Below the pieces are notes generated by a model. The model was not told the origin of the DNA. It saw only the letters and a list, made by a program, of their open reading frames with translations, and did no database searches. Made by a program: the position numbers and the translations under genes. A stretch of DNA of 64,000 nt from Oikopleura dioica (Eukaryota; Chordata; Appendicularia; Copelata; Oikopleuridae), in the NCBI GenBank assembly GCA_907165135.1, contig OU015569.1, positions 434,001 through 498,000 of the forward strand, given 5' to 3'. Below, piece after piece: positions 10,253 to 20,101 of the stretch; position 1 is the first letter of the stretch; every line of letters begins with the position of its first letter.

Positions 10253-10650
10253 TTAAATTTCTGTCAGAGGCAATTTAACATAAATATCGGATGTCGGAAT
10301 GCTAAATACAAAAATGGATTTATTCATATTTGACTCGAACCCTCGTGGAAATATTTGACATTTGTCGGTAATTCCCATAAAAGCGCCCTGCTGCGAATCA
10401 ATATAGTTAGCGGTAGGCCGATTCCCGCCAAAAAAGAAACTTTTCAAAAAGACGCCAAAAATCGTGATCGATTTCGATTCATTTCAAAATCAACGGCGAA
10501 AATTCATTTTCAAATTTGACTAACAGTGGCCGTTTCGCGGAGTCTGTCAGACAATTCCAGCGCTGAACTGTAAAGTACTGTAAATTGGCGGCTCAAAGTC
10601 GGCGAGGATGAAAAAGAGGCCGAAAAAGATTGCGCGCAAAAAAAACTGTG
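10253..10650 (-). CDS. Possible two-exon membrane-protein fragment
   Basis: A minus-strand exon from about 10650 (after a CAG acceptor) encodes a hydrophobic helix followed by a polar stretch (ILADFEPPIYSTLQFSAGI) and can end at a GT near 10556. A second open exon, from about 10440 to the stop at 10253, reads NRPTANYIDSQQGAFMG and ends KLPLTEI. Composition is protein-like and the pair converges on the EF-hand gene. The retroelement begins only 60 bp upstream, so any 5' exons would lie beyond 20.1 kb. No family is recognised. Confidence 0.35.
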
Positions 10651-10709
10651 TTGCCACCGCGCTCTGATTTTGAAATTTGGCCATTGGCCAGTTATCAATG
10701 GGAGCAGAT

Positions 10710-10946
10710 TGTAATAATCCACTGGTAACTTTCTGCTGAGTCAGGCAAGATGTAGCCGCTAGCTCTTGCAAATATAGACTGGTTTATTGAGAATAGAAAA
10801 CTGAGAGGAGCAATCGTGTACAGCTGACGAGAAGAGTGAGAGTCAGCGGGGAGTAACTAATAGGGGCCAAAAGGGGCTTTGATCAGGCTAAATATAGGTT
10901 CTATGATTGACAGCCTAGGGACTGTAGCTAAAACTAGAACACTTCA
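10710..10946 (-). repeat. 3' LTR
   Basis: The 237-bp repeat, downstream copy in the sense (minus) direction. It begins TGAAGTGTTCTAG and ends GGATTATTACA in sense orientation. It matches the other LTR along its whole length as far as I can compare by eye. Confidence 0.95.
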
Positions 10947-10961
10947 CCCTTCCCCCACTTA
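10947..10961 (-). other. Polypurine tract
   Basis: In sense orientation the bases just before the 3' LTR read AAGTGGGGGAAGGG. This is the expected position and composition of the plus-strand primer of reverse transcription. Confidence 0.8.
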
Positions 10962-11314
10962 GGGTTGATACATGTTGATGTATAAATCACACGAGATGAA
11001 GAAGAAGCACACATTGTGGTCACTAAAGGGATAAATAATAATAAGAAAAACAGAAGATATAATAGTAAAATGCACAGGGATAAGATGTTTCTTTTTTTGT
11101 AAGGAGGGCTGGACATCAGGGGCGGTTTTGACGGCGTCGATGATGGACAGTTGTTAGTAAAGAGTTTGACGGAGAGGAGATTGAGTTGATTTGATGAGCA
11201 TCAAGTTTGTTGTCGGCACAAGATGGTTGGGTTGTTTTTGGGAATCAGGTCCAGAGCTATTGAAGAGGTCGAAGTTGTTAACGCGCTAGGGTTAGTAAGA
11301 GGTAGAAGACGGGA

Positions 11315-11851
11315 TCATCGGTGACGAGGGAGTAGGCGTCGTTGATGTCGAGGATGGTGTGAAGAGAAGAGTACAGGATAAAAAAAACGGGCTTGTTGAT
11401 GTCGGACGTAGTCGGAGATGTTGTTTTGGAAGATGTTGGTTGATACGTTGTCGGGATCGGCGTAGTGGCGAGTGGAGTCGTGGTTGGTGATGTAGGCGAC
11501 GTCGGTGTAGGTGGTACGGTTGTTGTTGTTGGTGTCAGCAGCGTCGGTGGAAGTGGTATTGATGTAGTAGATGTCGAGGTCGTAGTCTTTGTTGGTGATG
11601 TCGGCGGTGTCGGTGGAGATAGGATGGTTGTTGTAGTTGGTGGTGAAGTCGAGGTTGATATTGATGATGTCGACGGTGTCGGGGGAGACGGTATGGTTGT
11701 TGTAGTTGGTGTCGAAGTCGAGGTTGATATTGATGATGTTGGCGGTGTCGGTGGGAGTGGTACTGATGTTGGGGATGTCGATGTCGTTGTCTTTGTTGGT
11801 GATGTCAGCGGTGTCGGTGGAGACGGTGATGGTGGTGGTGCGGCTGCTCAC
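11315..11851 (-). repeat. Repeat-rich region with an open Thr/Asn/Asp-rich frame, between env and 3' LTR
   Basis: Imperfect repeats (the copies of GAGGTTGATATTGATGATGT start 69 bp apart, at 11651 and 11720) fill the sense 3' region. In the sense direction they are open for 178 codons, with recurring DTADI, NINLDF and NYNNH motifs. It may be a minisatellite that happens to be open, or a low-complexity accessory protein. The rest of the 3' region (10962-11314 and 11852-12536) shows no feature. Confidence 0.6.
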
Positions 11852-12536
11852 TGGCTACTTTGGGTCTAAAGGTGTTAAGGGTGTACCGGGCGGTGAGATC
11901 ATAAACCTTGGAAGAATTCTAGCTCCTAACTATACTGATGGAATTCCTGTGGTTACCTCGCTACTAGGCCTCAGATTCTCATCTGAACCAGGGTGAGCTG
12001 GTCGGTCTATCGTTTTGATCAGAAATTGATCGATAGACATGCAGACTTTCGTAGAAAGTATTCCAAAAGTTTGAAGATATTTTGTAGTTAGTCCCTTATC
12101 CTTCCCCCGGTTACCCTAGTGAGAGGTGGTCTTGATTGGTCAGTTGAGGTTTCTTTTTCGGTCAAATGCGAGGGATACCCTTAAGATTGAATACTCTTTG
12201 ACATTCGATTATTGGAAAATTTTGGGTGTTGAGATTATTTTCGGAAAAGACTGTTGATCGCCCTGAGTGTAATTGAACTTGGGAAGCTAGTGATTATTTA
12301 ACTAAGTGCATTATGAATAGAACAGTTTATACCCGACCAATTCCCAATGGTGTGTTCTATGGGTCGAATCGTTAGTGAAAAATTGATTCGGAAAGCTTCG
12401 GCGCTTTGGCACCTTACTCCCTCCCGCGAAAACATAAGCACATTAGAATTAGAAAAATAATCACCCTGCGAGAGGTCCATGACGGAGCTATTTCACTGCG
12501 GCTTGTTGGGAATTGAACTTTAAGCGGGGCGGCTAG

Positions 12537-14207
12537 CTACACTACAGGTTGATTCAGTCGAGTTATTTCCTTAGCGAAAAATCTCACCTTGTTTCCAAAA
12601 ATAAGAAACACTAGAGCAATGAGTGTAAGTAGAGAGGCGCTAGAAACGATGAGGAAAAGTAGATTATTTTCCACATCCTCTTGGATGTCCTCGATGAAGG
12701 TTGGTTCGAACACGTCACTGCGGGTGACATTGAAGTTTCGATCATCGAATTCGAACTCAATCTCAGCCGCTGCTCTAGCGAGTGTCATATTTGAAGAGTA
12801 AATGCGATCAGTCTTAGTGATGGGTATCAAGAGGCCCTGGCAATGGACTTCTTGGTCAAGCTCTGACGCTTCGAAATAACGAAGACCCTGAAATAGGTCA
12901 CGTTTTCTTGCGAGGTCAGTAGACACTGAACGCACACGATGTTCCGCGGGCACAATACTGTAAACAACCGCGCCACTTCTCGTGTATGCGTAGGTGCATG
13001 GGGCTTCGCTTGGCCAAGATCTTGTAGGGCAAGTCGCTACGTCGCTCAAGCAAGAGTTTGAGCTGAGGGCAGAATTTTTGCAGACCATAAGTGTGTCACG
13101 TGAACTGTAGCATTCAAAACGGTTGAGCTGGAATAACCGGCCAGCGATCTCCGTTGCATATGGAGAAATTTGCGCCGCCGTTGTGACAAACTTGTCTTCA
13201 ATTTTTTCTACGATGCCAAAACTGGTTACTCGGTGAAGCTGACTGGGTTCAGCCATAATTACCGGAAACCTCATCTCGATATAGATTTTGATCGAGTTGT
13301 CATCGAGATACGACCCGATAAGTCTGGGCCGCAATTCTCTTGGAAGGTCGAAGAGCAAGTCTTTGCAAAATGTCATGCATGACTGTTCTCGCATAGATGG
13401 GCACGAAGCCGCAAGGCATCCGCTCCTCCAGAGCATAATGTAATCAATGGTTGGAGGGATGTTTCCTGTCGCGAGTTCGCTAACCTCACTGTCAATTTGC
13501 TCCAGATAGTTCTGAGTAGCCTGTGCTGCGATAGCACTTGTGCTGAGTTCGAACTTTTCGTTGGATTCAAGGCAGACCTGCTGTTCAAGAAGGTCGATTT
13601 TAGCGTAAGTCTCATTGATGCAAACGCTTACTGATGCCATTGAATCCTTCAACGCATTCTCAAGCGTATTCACGCGTTCCTTCGTATGAAGCGTGACTCT
13701 TTTCAAATTTTGAATTTGTATGTTATTTACGACCTTCATTGAAAAATTGAGAACGCTTGACAGAAGAGAAGCTCCCGCAACTAAATCGCGTTGTTTTCGA
13801 ATCACGTGACCAGATCTGAGAACTGACTTGCGTCTTCGCTCGCGCACGTCCCTTTTGAGCAAATTAGCTTCAGCATTGATTGCCGAAATTCGCCGTCTGA
13901 AATCAGAGTCGATCGAGTCCCGTAACGCGGCTAACCGATCTGAAGCGCGGCTATCTGAGCATTCCCTTCTAGCGCTTCGATCTTTGGAGAAGTATTTCTC
14001 GCAATTCTCTTTCGAGCACTTAGGGAGTACAATATTCAGATAAGGCTGCGTTGGTTTGGGCCGCTCAATTTCAACAATGTGAACCGCCCTTTGCCGTGAC
14101 AGATACACATCCCCAGACGCCTCAAGGACCACACCCCCTGGTAAGACCATGTCCCCGTAGCCGAGTGAAATCAGTTGAAGTGAGAAGAGCAGGAATCCGT
14201 TCGTCAT
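12537..14207 (-). CDS. env: Retroelement envelope glycoprotein
   Basis: A 556-residue frame lies in the position of a retroviral env. Residues 4-18 form a hydrophobic signal peptide. RERRRK at about 122-127 is a furin-type site, followed by a moderately hydrophobic region that could be a fusion segment. A membrane helix lies near 515-538, followed by an 18-residue cytoplasmic tail. Many Cys and N-x-S/T sites lie between. The frame is intact. The ATG follows directly on a strong 3' splice site (14208-14224), suggesting expression from a spliced subgenomic mRNA. Assignment rests on position and architecture, not on recognised sequence similarity. Whether the element is infectious cannot be judged. 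Confidence 0.88.
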   Translation of the reverse strand: MTNGFLLFSLQLISLGYGDMVLPGGVVLEASGDVYLSRQRAVHIVEIERPKPTQPYLNIVLPKCSKENCEKYFSKDRSARRECSDSRASDRLAALRDSIDSDFRRRISAINAEANLLKRDVRERRRKSVLRSGHVIRKQRDLVAGASLLSSVLNFSMKVVNNIQIQNLKRVTLHTKERVNTLENALKDSMASVSVCINETYAKIDLLEQQVCLESNEKFELSTSAIAAQATQNYLEQIDSEVSELATGNIPPTIDYIMLWRSGCLAASCPSMREQSCMTFCKDLLFDLPRELRPRLIGSYLDDNSIKIYIEMRFPVIMAEPSQLHRVTSFGIVEKIEDKFVTTAAQISPYATEIAGRLFQLNRFECYSSRDTLMVCKNSALSSNSCLSDVATCPTRSWPSEAPCTYAYTRSGAVVYSIVPAEHRVRSVSTDLARKRDLFQGLRYFEASELDQEVHCQGLLIPITKTDRIYSSNMTLARAAAEIEFEFDDRNFNVTRSDVFEPTFIEDIQEDVENNLLFLIVSSASLLTLIALVFLIFGNKVRFFAKEITRLNQPVV

Positions 14208-14224
14208 CTGAAAAAAAAAGATTA
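14208..14224 (-). promoter_or_regulatory. 3' splice acceptor directly before env ATG
   Basis: In the sense direction TAATCTTTTTTTTCAG ends exactly at the base before the env start codon. The acceptor is strong and abuts the ATG. A possible donor (AAAAG|GTACGAG) lies in the leader at 19604-19603. Cis-splicing of a genomic RNA, or trans-splicing, would both use this acceptor. Confidence 0.7.
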
Positions 14225-14267
14225 GTCAATGGTTTGGTTTGGTCGAAATTTGATATTTTTGGTCAAA

Positions 14268-15470
14268 TCATTCCTTCGGGTCCTCCGGTGCTAATCTAAG
14301 ATGACGGATATTACGGACAAGCCTGTTCCCCGTTCCCAATTCTTCAAGTTCGTAGCTTCCGAATCGAAGGTATCGGACTACTCTGGCTAGGCCGGCAAAT
14401 TGAACATATGCCTTACGGGACGTATTCGGTTTCTGAGGGGACCAGAAGGCCACCTTCCGACCCACCGGTATCGAACCTTCCTGAGGGGCTTCTGGGAGAT
14501 CTTTTCCCGGTAATCGAGCTAAAAACTTGCTCTGAAGTTCTCCCGCAATTCGATGAAGCCAGCCCGAGCAATATGCGGCCCAATCCTCTGGGTCACCCGT
14601 TCCCTTCGGATCATCTGGGAGGCAGAATGTTGGGTAAGGCATAGGTCGCCCACTGATACATTCAGAAGGGGTCAGATTCCCGAGTGTACTACAGGGCGTG
14701 TTATTGAGGTGGTAAACCACAAATGCAATTTCTTTGCTCCATGTGGCAGGGTCAAGGCTCAGAATTTTGCTCTTGATCCCAATGGAACGAAATTTCCGCT
14801 CTGTGAGATTCCCTTGCGGCGAATAGGGGCTTATTCGGCTAATCTTGATATTGAATTTCTCAAGAAGCTCTGTCACGTGTTGATTGACGAATTCAAGCCC
14901 ATTATCGAAAGTAAATCTACCACCCATCGCATTGTTAGAAAGTATTAATTCTAAAATACCTTGAGCAACCTCCGGGGCCGATTTTGTTCTGAGGGGCTTG
15001 CAGACCACGAATCGAGTCATCTGGTCAACTCCCGCCAGAAGGTACCGAAAACCATCCTGGTCTACGCTTCCGAAATCACAGAGGTCTAGATAGACCCGCT
15101 CCCAAGGTTGGGACGCGATTTCTGGCTTTGGAACGTCGATGTTCCGGAGTGCTGGGCGTGGTTTAATCTGTAGACATTTCAGGCATGAGTTGCAGATTTC
15201 TCGCGCGACCGCCTGCGGATTTCGCATAATGAATTTCCGGCGTAGAATCTCCGAGAGACAGCCTGTACCCGGGTGGGCTTTGCAGACGTGGAGGAAACTG
15301 GCGACTTGGAGTGCGAGCTCATAAGGGAGGAATAACTTGTCTCTATTTTCCTTTTCGACATAGATTTCCCGCTCGTCAAGTGTCACTAGGTCCTTCTCAA
15401 GGAGTTTCTGCAGAAAAGCGTCGCTTTTCTGGATCCGATTGAGCTGAGCTGCAGTGAAACCGGTATCTCC
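14268..15470 (-). CDS. pol: Integrase region of pol
   Basis: Zinc-binding residues are visible as HVCKAH and CNSCLKC near the N-terminus. The DDE triad is seen as D in YLDLCDFG, D in FTFDNGLEF and E in GNLTERKFR, with about 35 residues between the last two as usual. The frame stays open upstream of the first Met to about 15470 and differs from the RT frame; the change occurs near a run of five T (plus strand 15499-15503). The C-terminal part ends 61 bp before the env ATG. Confidence 0.93.
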   Translation of the reverse strand, partial: GDTGFTAAQLNRIQKSDAFLQKLLEKDLVTLDEREIYVEKENRDKLFLPYELALQVASFLHVCKAHPGTGCLSEILRRKFIMRNPQAVAREICNSCLKCLQIKPRPALRNIDVPKPEIASQPWERVYLDLCDFGSVDQDGFRYLLAGVDQMTRFVVCKPLRTKSAPEVAQGILELILSNNAMGGRFTFDNGLEFVNQHVTELLEKFNIKISRISPYSPQGNLTERKFRSIGIKSKILSLDPATWSKEIAFVVYHLNNTPCSTLGNLTPSECISGRPMPYPTFCLPDDPKGTGDPEDWAAYCSGWLHRIAGELQSKFLARLPGKDLPEAPQEGSIPVGRKVAFWSPQKPNTSRKAYVQFAGLARVVRYLRFGSYELEELGTGNRLVRNIRHLRLAPEDPKE

Positions 15471-15475
15471 GATGG

Positions 15476-17227
15476 TTAAAATCGGCGCGTCACTGTTGTT
15501 TTTCCGGATTCTGCGAGCGCGGCGCGTTTCAATCTGAAGACACGAGTAGACGGAATCAAATCCCGGTTCCAGCCTGATGACATTTGAGACCCTCTATCTA
15601 TATCGTCGGGTTCCGCGTAGTCATCGAACTCGCTGATGGGGACTGCTCTGCTGAGAGCATCGATGCCTACCATCATTGGGTCCGTTCCCTTAACATGCTC
15701 TATCGACGAGACATTGAAACGCGTTAATCGTTGTAATAAATTAACGACGCGTACAGGGAGCGATTTCCGCATTCGTTTCTCCTCAAGGACCTTCTGCAAC
15801 GAGAAATGGTCGCTGACCACTGTGACTGGTTGAAGATAAACCTGATCTTCGAAGTACTCAAGAGCACAAACGACCGCTGCCAGCTCAATGTATCTGGAAG
15901 CTAGCTTCGCTTCTGCGCTAACGAGTGCCCGTGAGAAGTAGCCGAGGGGTTGTAAGAGGCCAGATGGCAATTTTTGATGCAGTGCCCCTGCGATGGCTTT
16001 TGTGGATCCATCGGTCACAAGAACCAAAGGCAGTTCCGGGTCCCGATGTGCGAGCTCTGTTGCCGCTGCCAAATTGAGCTTGAATTTTTCAAAGCTCTCT
16101 TGATGCGCTGAAGTCCATGTAAAAGGCTCTTTCGAAGGAGCGCACAGCTTGTGTAAGGGCTCTAGAATCGCGGATGCGTCCTTTATAAAGTGGCGATAGA
16201 AAACTCCTAGACCGATAAAGGAACGCGTTTGTTTCCTCGATTTCGGCCGCGGAAAGTCAAGTATTGCCTGTACTTTCGACCGAATAGGCGCGACACCCCT
16301 CGATGTAACTGTGAAACCGAGGTAATCAAAAGAACTCGAACAAATAAAGGTCTTTTCAACCTTCAAAGTTACACCGCATTCCTTGAGCTTTTTGAGAACC
16401 CGCTCCAGAGCTTTCAAATGATCTTCGAACGATTGTGAGAGAATAAGCAAATCGTCCATTAAGATCATGACTTCCGGGTCGTCCTGAAAAATGCGGGACA
16501 CAGCCCTGGCAAAGCAACTTGGACTGTTCCTAAGTCCAAATAGCATGCGCAGTGCTTGGTATTGCTTGTCTCCGTAGCTGAATGCGCACTTGTGAGTGTC
16601 CTCCGAAAACAACCTAATCTGGTTAAAGGCTGAGCAAATATCTGAAGAGGACACCCACAGATTTCCTTTTGCCTTCGCAAATGTCTCTGAGACTCGAGTC
16701 ATCAGCGATTTTAGGCACGGAATGGGCCAGCGGTCAGGGATAGTCTCCAAGTTAAGGGCCCTCGCATCCAAAATTGGACGCGCAGACCCATCACGCTTTG
16801 CGATGAAAAAAAGCGGTAAATTATACCGGCTCGCGCATTCTTTAATGATCTTGTTGTCGAGCCATCTCTTGATAACTTGGTCTCCTTTTTCCCTGATCGC
16901 CTGTCTCGGAGCTCGCGGCTTCTCGTAGATCTCGGCATTTTCGTCTTTCAAATGAATACGAAAAGCCGTGTTACGCAAAAGCCCTATGTCGTCGGGACAA
17001 GTACTGAAAGCGGTCCTCTCTTTACTGAGTACTCCGAGTACTTGTGATTTCTGAGCAGCCGTTAGTTTTTCGCCCAGTTTGACGTTCTTATACGCATCGC
17101 TCTTGGATGGTGTATAACGGAGCTCCCGAGAAAGCAGGTGCTCTTTAAACTCCGAGTCCTGGTCGTCACTACTGTACAAATGGATGAGCTCATTGCAGCG
17201 CAAGTTTCCGCCTGGATCTTTCTCCAT
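15476..17227 (-). CDS. pol: Reverse transcriptase and RNase H region of pol
   Basis: 583 codons are open. RT motifs run in order: LPLFFIAKRDGSARPILDAR (fingers), FGLRNSPSCF, and the catalytic box ILMDDLLI, where LMDD replaces the usual YxDD. RNase H follows with VTDGSTKAIAGAL, an E in SRYIELAAVV and a D in VVSDHF. The frame is offset by one base from the protease frame upstream (change near 17225-17240) and from integrase downstream. Either programmed shifts or sequencing errors could explain this; two shifts within one pol would be unusual for the family. Confidence 0.95.
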   Translation of the reverse strand: MEKDPGGNLRCNELIHLYSSDDQDSEFKEHLLSRELRYTPSKSDAYKNVKLGEKLTAAQKSQVLGVLSKERTAFSTCPDDIGLLRNTAFRIHLKDENAEIYEKPRAPRQAIREKGDQVIKRWLDNKIIKECASRYNLPLFFIAKRDGSARPILDARALNLETIPDRWPIPCLKSLMTRVSETFAKAKGNLWVSSSDICSAFNQIRLFSEDTHKCAFSYGDKQYQALRMLFGLRNSPSCFARAVSRIFQDDPEVMILMDDLLILSQSFEDHLKALERVLKKLKECGVTLKVEKTFICSSSFDYLGFTVTSRGVAPIRSKVQAILDFPRPKSRKQTRSFIGLGVFYRHFIKDASAILEPLHKLCAPSKEPFTWTSAHQESFEKFKLNLAAATELAHRDPELPLVLVTDGSTKAIAGALHQKLPSGLLQPLGYFSRALVSAEAKLASRYIELAAVVCALEYFEDQVYLQPVTVVSDHFSLQKVLEEKRMRKSLPVRVVNLLQRLTRFNVSSIEHVKGTDPMMVGIDALSRAVPISEFDDYAEPDDIDRGSQMSSGWNRDLIPSTRVFRLKRAALAESGKTTVTRRF

Positions 17228-17234
17228 GTGAAAT

Positions 17235-17889
17235 CCCTGGCGATTGGAATGCCCTTGGGAATCTCGATTTTCGATCCAGTGGTGTTCTGAACTAGCAACA
17301 TGAGCGTTGGATCTGGGTTGTACGAAGCTTCGACGACTGTCAGGTTATTTTCAAAAAGGAATCCCTTATCATCAGGACCGACAACAACACATCCCTCTTC
17401 CTCCCTGATTGGACACTCGACGGGCACGGGAGTGATTCCGAACGCCTCGATAGTGATATTATTGACCGAATTAAGACGTATATCTGTGCCATAATGGACC
17501 AACTCGGTGGTGTCTTGATCGAGGGTGATCAGGTTGTTCGCCTTATCGATAACGACTCGGTCATAATCGGATAAGCCGATGATCATGTCATACGACATTT
17601 GGGGGTAGATATAGAATGTTATTTGCCTAACTCGACCTCCGATCGATACTGGGAGCGTTATTTGCGATTTGATTTGGCATTTGGAACTATTTGCGACCCG
17701 AATTTGAGCGTTGGTTTTGACCGGTGGATGAGTTGAAGTAAATTTATCTGCAACTCGGGGATGAATTAACTGACAGTTACAGCCACTATCGGCAAGTGCA
17801 GAAAATTCTTGGCCATTGATGGAAACGCGAAAATGGGGCAGAAAAGTTGGGGAGCTGACAGTGTGAACCTCGGGTACTTCTGGGCCTAG
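17235..17889 (-). CDS. pol: Aspartic protease region of pol, in frame with gag after a UGA
   Basis: The frame of gag continues past its stop without any shift and is open to about 17062. The protease active site reads ALADSGCN (D-S-G) at about 17770-17790. A region with IEIPKGIPIARDF leads towards RT. The only barrier between gag and pro is the UGA at 17892-17890, whose context is UGA CUA G (see findings). No separate start codon is needed if the stop is read through. Confidence 0.85.
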
Positions 17890-19302
17890 TCAATGGTTAT
17901 TTCTGGCCGAGTACGGACAAGCAGCGGGGAAGTGTCTCGGAGGGTAACCCTCCGAGTTAAGTGGGCAGTGGTAGCATCGTGGCTTCTGACTACCCCGTGG
18001 CTTCTGGGGCTTATCATCAGAGCGAGCACTGGGTGGTGCACTCGATTCCGCTGCATTGACCGATTTCGTATTGAGAGCCTTTAGCTGCGCTAGAATAGCA
18101 GTGAGAGCACTCGCGTTCTCCTCGTTACTTTTATCGAGTTTTTTCTCAAGGCGGTCCATTCTAAGCTCTGCCTCTCTAAATCGATCATTTCCGCCGCGCA
18201 TCTGTTCGAGTGCTGGACACGCACTCATATAGTGTCCAGTCCGGCGACAGAAGTGGCACTTAATGGGACCCCTGGCAGCGGCAGCATTTACATCATAACC
18301 TTCGAAGTCATCGAGGTCGTCAACGACTTCGTCAATCGAGTTGACCGCTGCACCCGGGGACCCAAAAGCACTTGTGAGCGTTTCAAGCAAGTCAGTGATC
18401 TCGTACAAGTCACAAGTCTGGTTCGTAGACGACCAAGCTGTTATAAACGACATGTACATTTGTCTGGGTAGGATCTTTTTCAGATTGTTCTTCAAAGTCG
18501 CTCGCTTGAACTCAGGCGGCAGATAGGTAAAGCCACTCTGTGGATTTTCAAGGAGCACTTGAAGTCTGTAAAAGGCGGCCATAGTAGATTCATTCGGCCC
18601 GCGCTCAAGATTTGCGAGCTGGGATGCCACTCGATCCTGGTTAAGCCCAAGACGCTTTCGCACACTTCGCTCTGCATCAGTAAATGAGCAAAGATTCGAG
18701 ATACCGGCCTGCTTGCCTAGTTCAGCGGAGAGTTTTAATCGCAGAACAAATAATTTGTCAGCGGAGCTCCAACCATAAACATCGGCTGCTTTCGCAATTT
18801 CCGCAAGCAGAGTTTCGACTTCAGTGACTGATCGCTTTGTCACTGCTCGAATGTCTCTTGATTCTTTAGCAAGTGTGCTCACTCGCGATTTTCCGTGGTC
18901 GGCTTGCGAAAAATTATTGAAAGAGTCCCTTCTAAGGTCGGCTCTGGTAGTGCTACGTGGTAGTTTCCGCGCTGGGTCTTGTGGAAGGTCACTAGGATAG
19001 GAGTTCGGTGACAATCGAGACTTTTTTTGTTTTAATTCGTCATCGATGTACTCGTCGGAAAGAGCGTCACGGTCATCCTGGTCCTCAACGTGATCTCCTG
19101 TTTCTGATGGGATCGCCCCTTGCATGTTCACAAGATAGGTTGAGTCGTCTACCGTTCTACGACAACCGTTTTCTTGCGCAAAATCATGAAGCCGTTGGAA
19201 AATTTCATCATCGGTTCCCTCGGGGTCAAGTCCCTTCTTACGTAAAACAGCGCGAATCTCGCTTCGGCTCAAGTTGGTAAGCTTCTTCAAAGTCATTTTC
19301 AA
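17890..19302 (-). CDS. gag: Retroelement Gag protein
   Basis: 470 residues, ATG at 19302. The N-terminus (LTNLSRSEIRAVLRKKGLD) resembles a SAP-type helix-extended-loop-helix. The middle is helical and charged. A CCHC zinc knuckle, CHFCRRTGHYMSAC (C-x2-C-x4-H-x4-C), lies near residue 350, and a second Cys cluster (CYHC ... AACPYS) ends the protein. Gag forms the particle and binds element RNA. It ends with UGA, after which the same frame leads into protease. Confidence 0.93.
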   Translation of the reverse strand: MKMTLKKLTNLSRSEIRAVLRKKGLDPEGTDDEIFQRLHDFAQENGCRRTVDDSTYLVNMQGAIPSETGDHVEDQDDRDALSDEYIDDELKQKKSRLSPNSYPSDLPQDPARKLPRSTTRADLRRDSFNNFSQADHGKSRVSTLAKESRDIRAVTKRSVTEVETLLAEIAKAADVYGWSSADKLFVLRLKLSAELGKQAGISNLCSFTDAERSVRKRLGLNQDRVASQLANLERGPNESTMAAFYRLQVLLENPQSGFTYLPPEFKRATLKNNLKKILPRQMYMSFITAWSSTNQTCDLYEITDLLETLTSAFGSPGAAVNSIDEVVDDLDDFEGYDVNAAAARGPIKCHFCRRTGHYMSACPALEQMRGGNDRFREAELRMDRLEKKLDKSNEENASALTAILAQLKALNTKSVNAAESSAPPSARSDDKPQKPRGSQKPRCYHCPLNSEGYPPRHFPAACPYSARNNH

Positions 19303-19864
19303 ATAATGAAGAAGAAAAAATTACCCGTTACTTTACTAGCCGATTCGTGAAATTTGGCGTCGATGAAACTTTGGATTTCGATTTTTCAAAATTCAGAAAA
19401 TTATAATTTTCTAAAATCTGATTGAAAAAAAAACCGCCAAAAATTTGACCTTCCTCAAAAAATTTGACCAAAAATTAATTTTTCCGAGTGATAACTTTTG
19501 AAATTTTACTTTGGAAAAAGTTTGACTGTTTCTCCCAAAATTGAAATTTCTAATATTCAAAAATATCACCCAAAAAAATAAGACCTTTCAAAAACCTCTC
19601 GTACCTTTTCGCCCGTTGTAGCGCGCAGTCAGCGTCGTCGGAGAAGTTGGCGTGGTTGATGGAGTTGTTGTGGGTGCTGCAGTTGGTGGCGCCGCGGAGA
19701 GCACTGGCCGGTTCTGGAGCTGAAGTGAAGTTTGGAAGTTCGCAGTTGGAGTCCAAAGATCGTAATCGGAATTCGTATCGTGACGTCTTCTTCTGTAAAT
19801 CTCTAGGTTGACTGGAAACTCTTCGTTTGCGTGTTCGAAAAAAAATATCCTTTTCAGTCACCAG
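19303..19864 (-). other. Leader with primer-binding site and an upstream frame
   Basis: In sense orientation the first leader bases after the 5' LTR are C then TGGTGACTGAAAAGG, the normal place and TGG start of a tRNA primer-binding site; the tRNA was not identified. A frame of 117 codons (19903-19550) begins in the LTR and ends in the leader; it could be a small upstream ORF or chance. Confidence 0.6.
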
Positions 19865-20101
19865 TGTAATAATCCACTGGTAACTTTCTGCTGAGTCAGG
19901 CAAGATGTAGCCGCTAGCTCTTGCAAATATAGACTGGTTTATTGAGAATAGAAAACTGAGAGGAGCAATCGTGTACAGCTGACGAGAAGAGTGAGAGTCA
20001 GCGGGGAGTAACTAATAGGGGCCAAAAGGGGCTTTGATCAGGCTAAATATAGGTTCTATGATTGACAGCCTAGGGACTGTAGCTAAAACTAGAACACTTC
20101 A
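19865..20101 (-). repeat. 5' LTR
   Basis: The upstream copy of the 237-bp LTR in the sense (minus) direction, followed on the plus strand by the target duplication AGAT (20102-20105). Confidence 0.95.

Larger units (their letters stand above)
10710..20101 (-). mobile_element. Env-carrying Ty3/gypsy-type LTR retrotransposon (Tor-like)
   Basis: A complete 9.39-kb element on the minus strand. Two 237-bp LTRs that appear identical by eye (10710-10946 and 19865-20101) begin TG and end CA. The target duplication is AGAT (10706-10709 and 20102-20105). Order in the sense direction: LTR, leader, gag, pro, RT/RNase H, integrase, env, a repeat-rich 3' region, polypurine tract, LTR. Integrase after RNase H defines the Ty3/gypsy order. 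Known larvacean Tor elements are gypsy-type elements that also carry env genes; membership of that clade is inference. The near-identical LTRs suggest recent insertion. Two frame changes inside pol lie at or near short base runs and may be assembly errors. Confidence 0.96.

Noticed and set aside
11465-11869. Plus-strand Gly/Val-rich frame of 134 codons
   Set aside because: Antisense to the retroelement and made entirely of the repeat-rich region; no start context.
15387-17240. Reading the two pol frame changes as proven programmed frameshifts
   Set aside because: They lie at or near short base runs, and the same kind of one-base loss affects many host genes here, so sequencing error is at least as likely.
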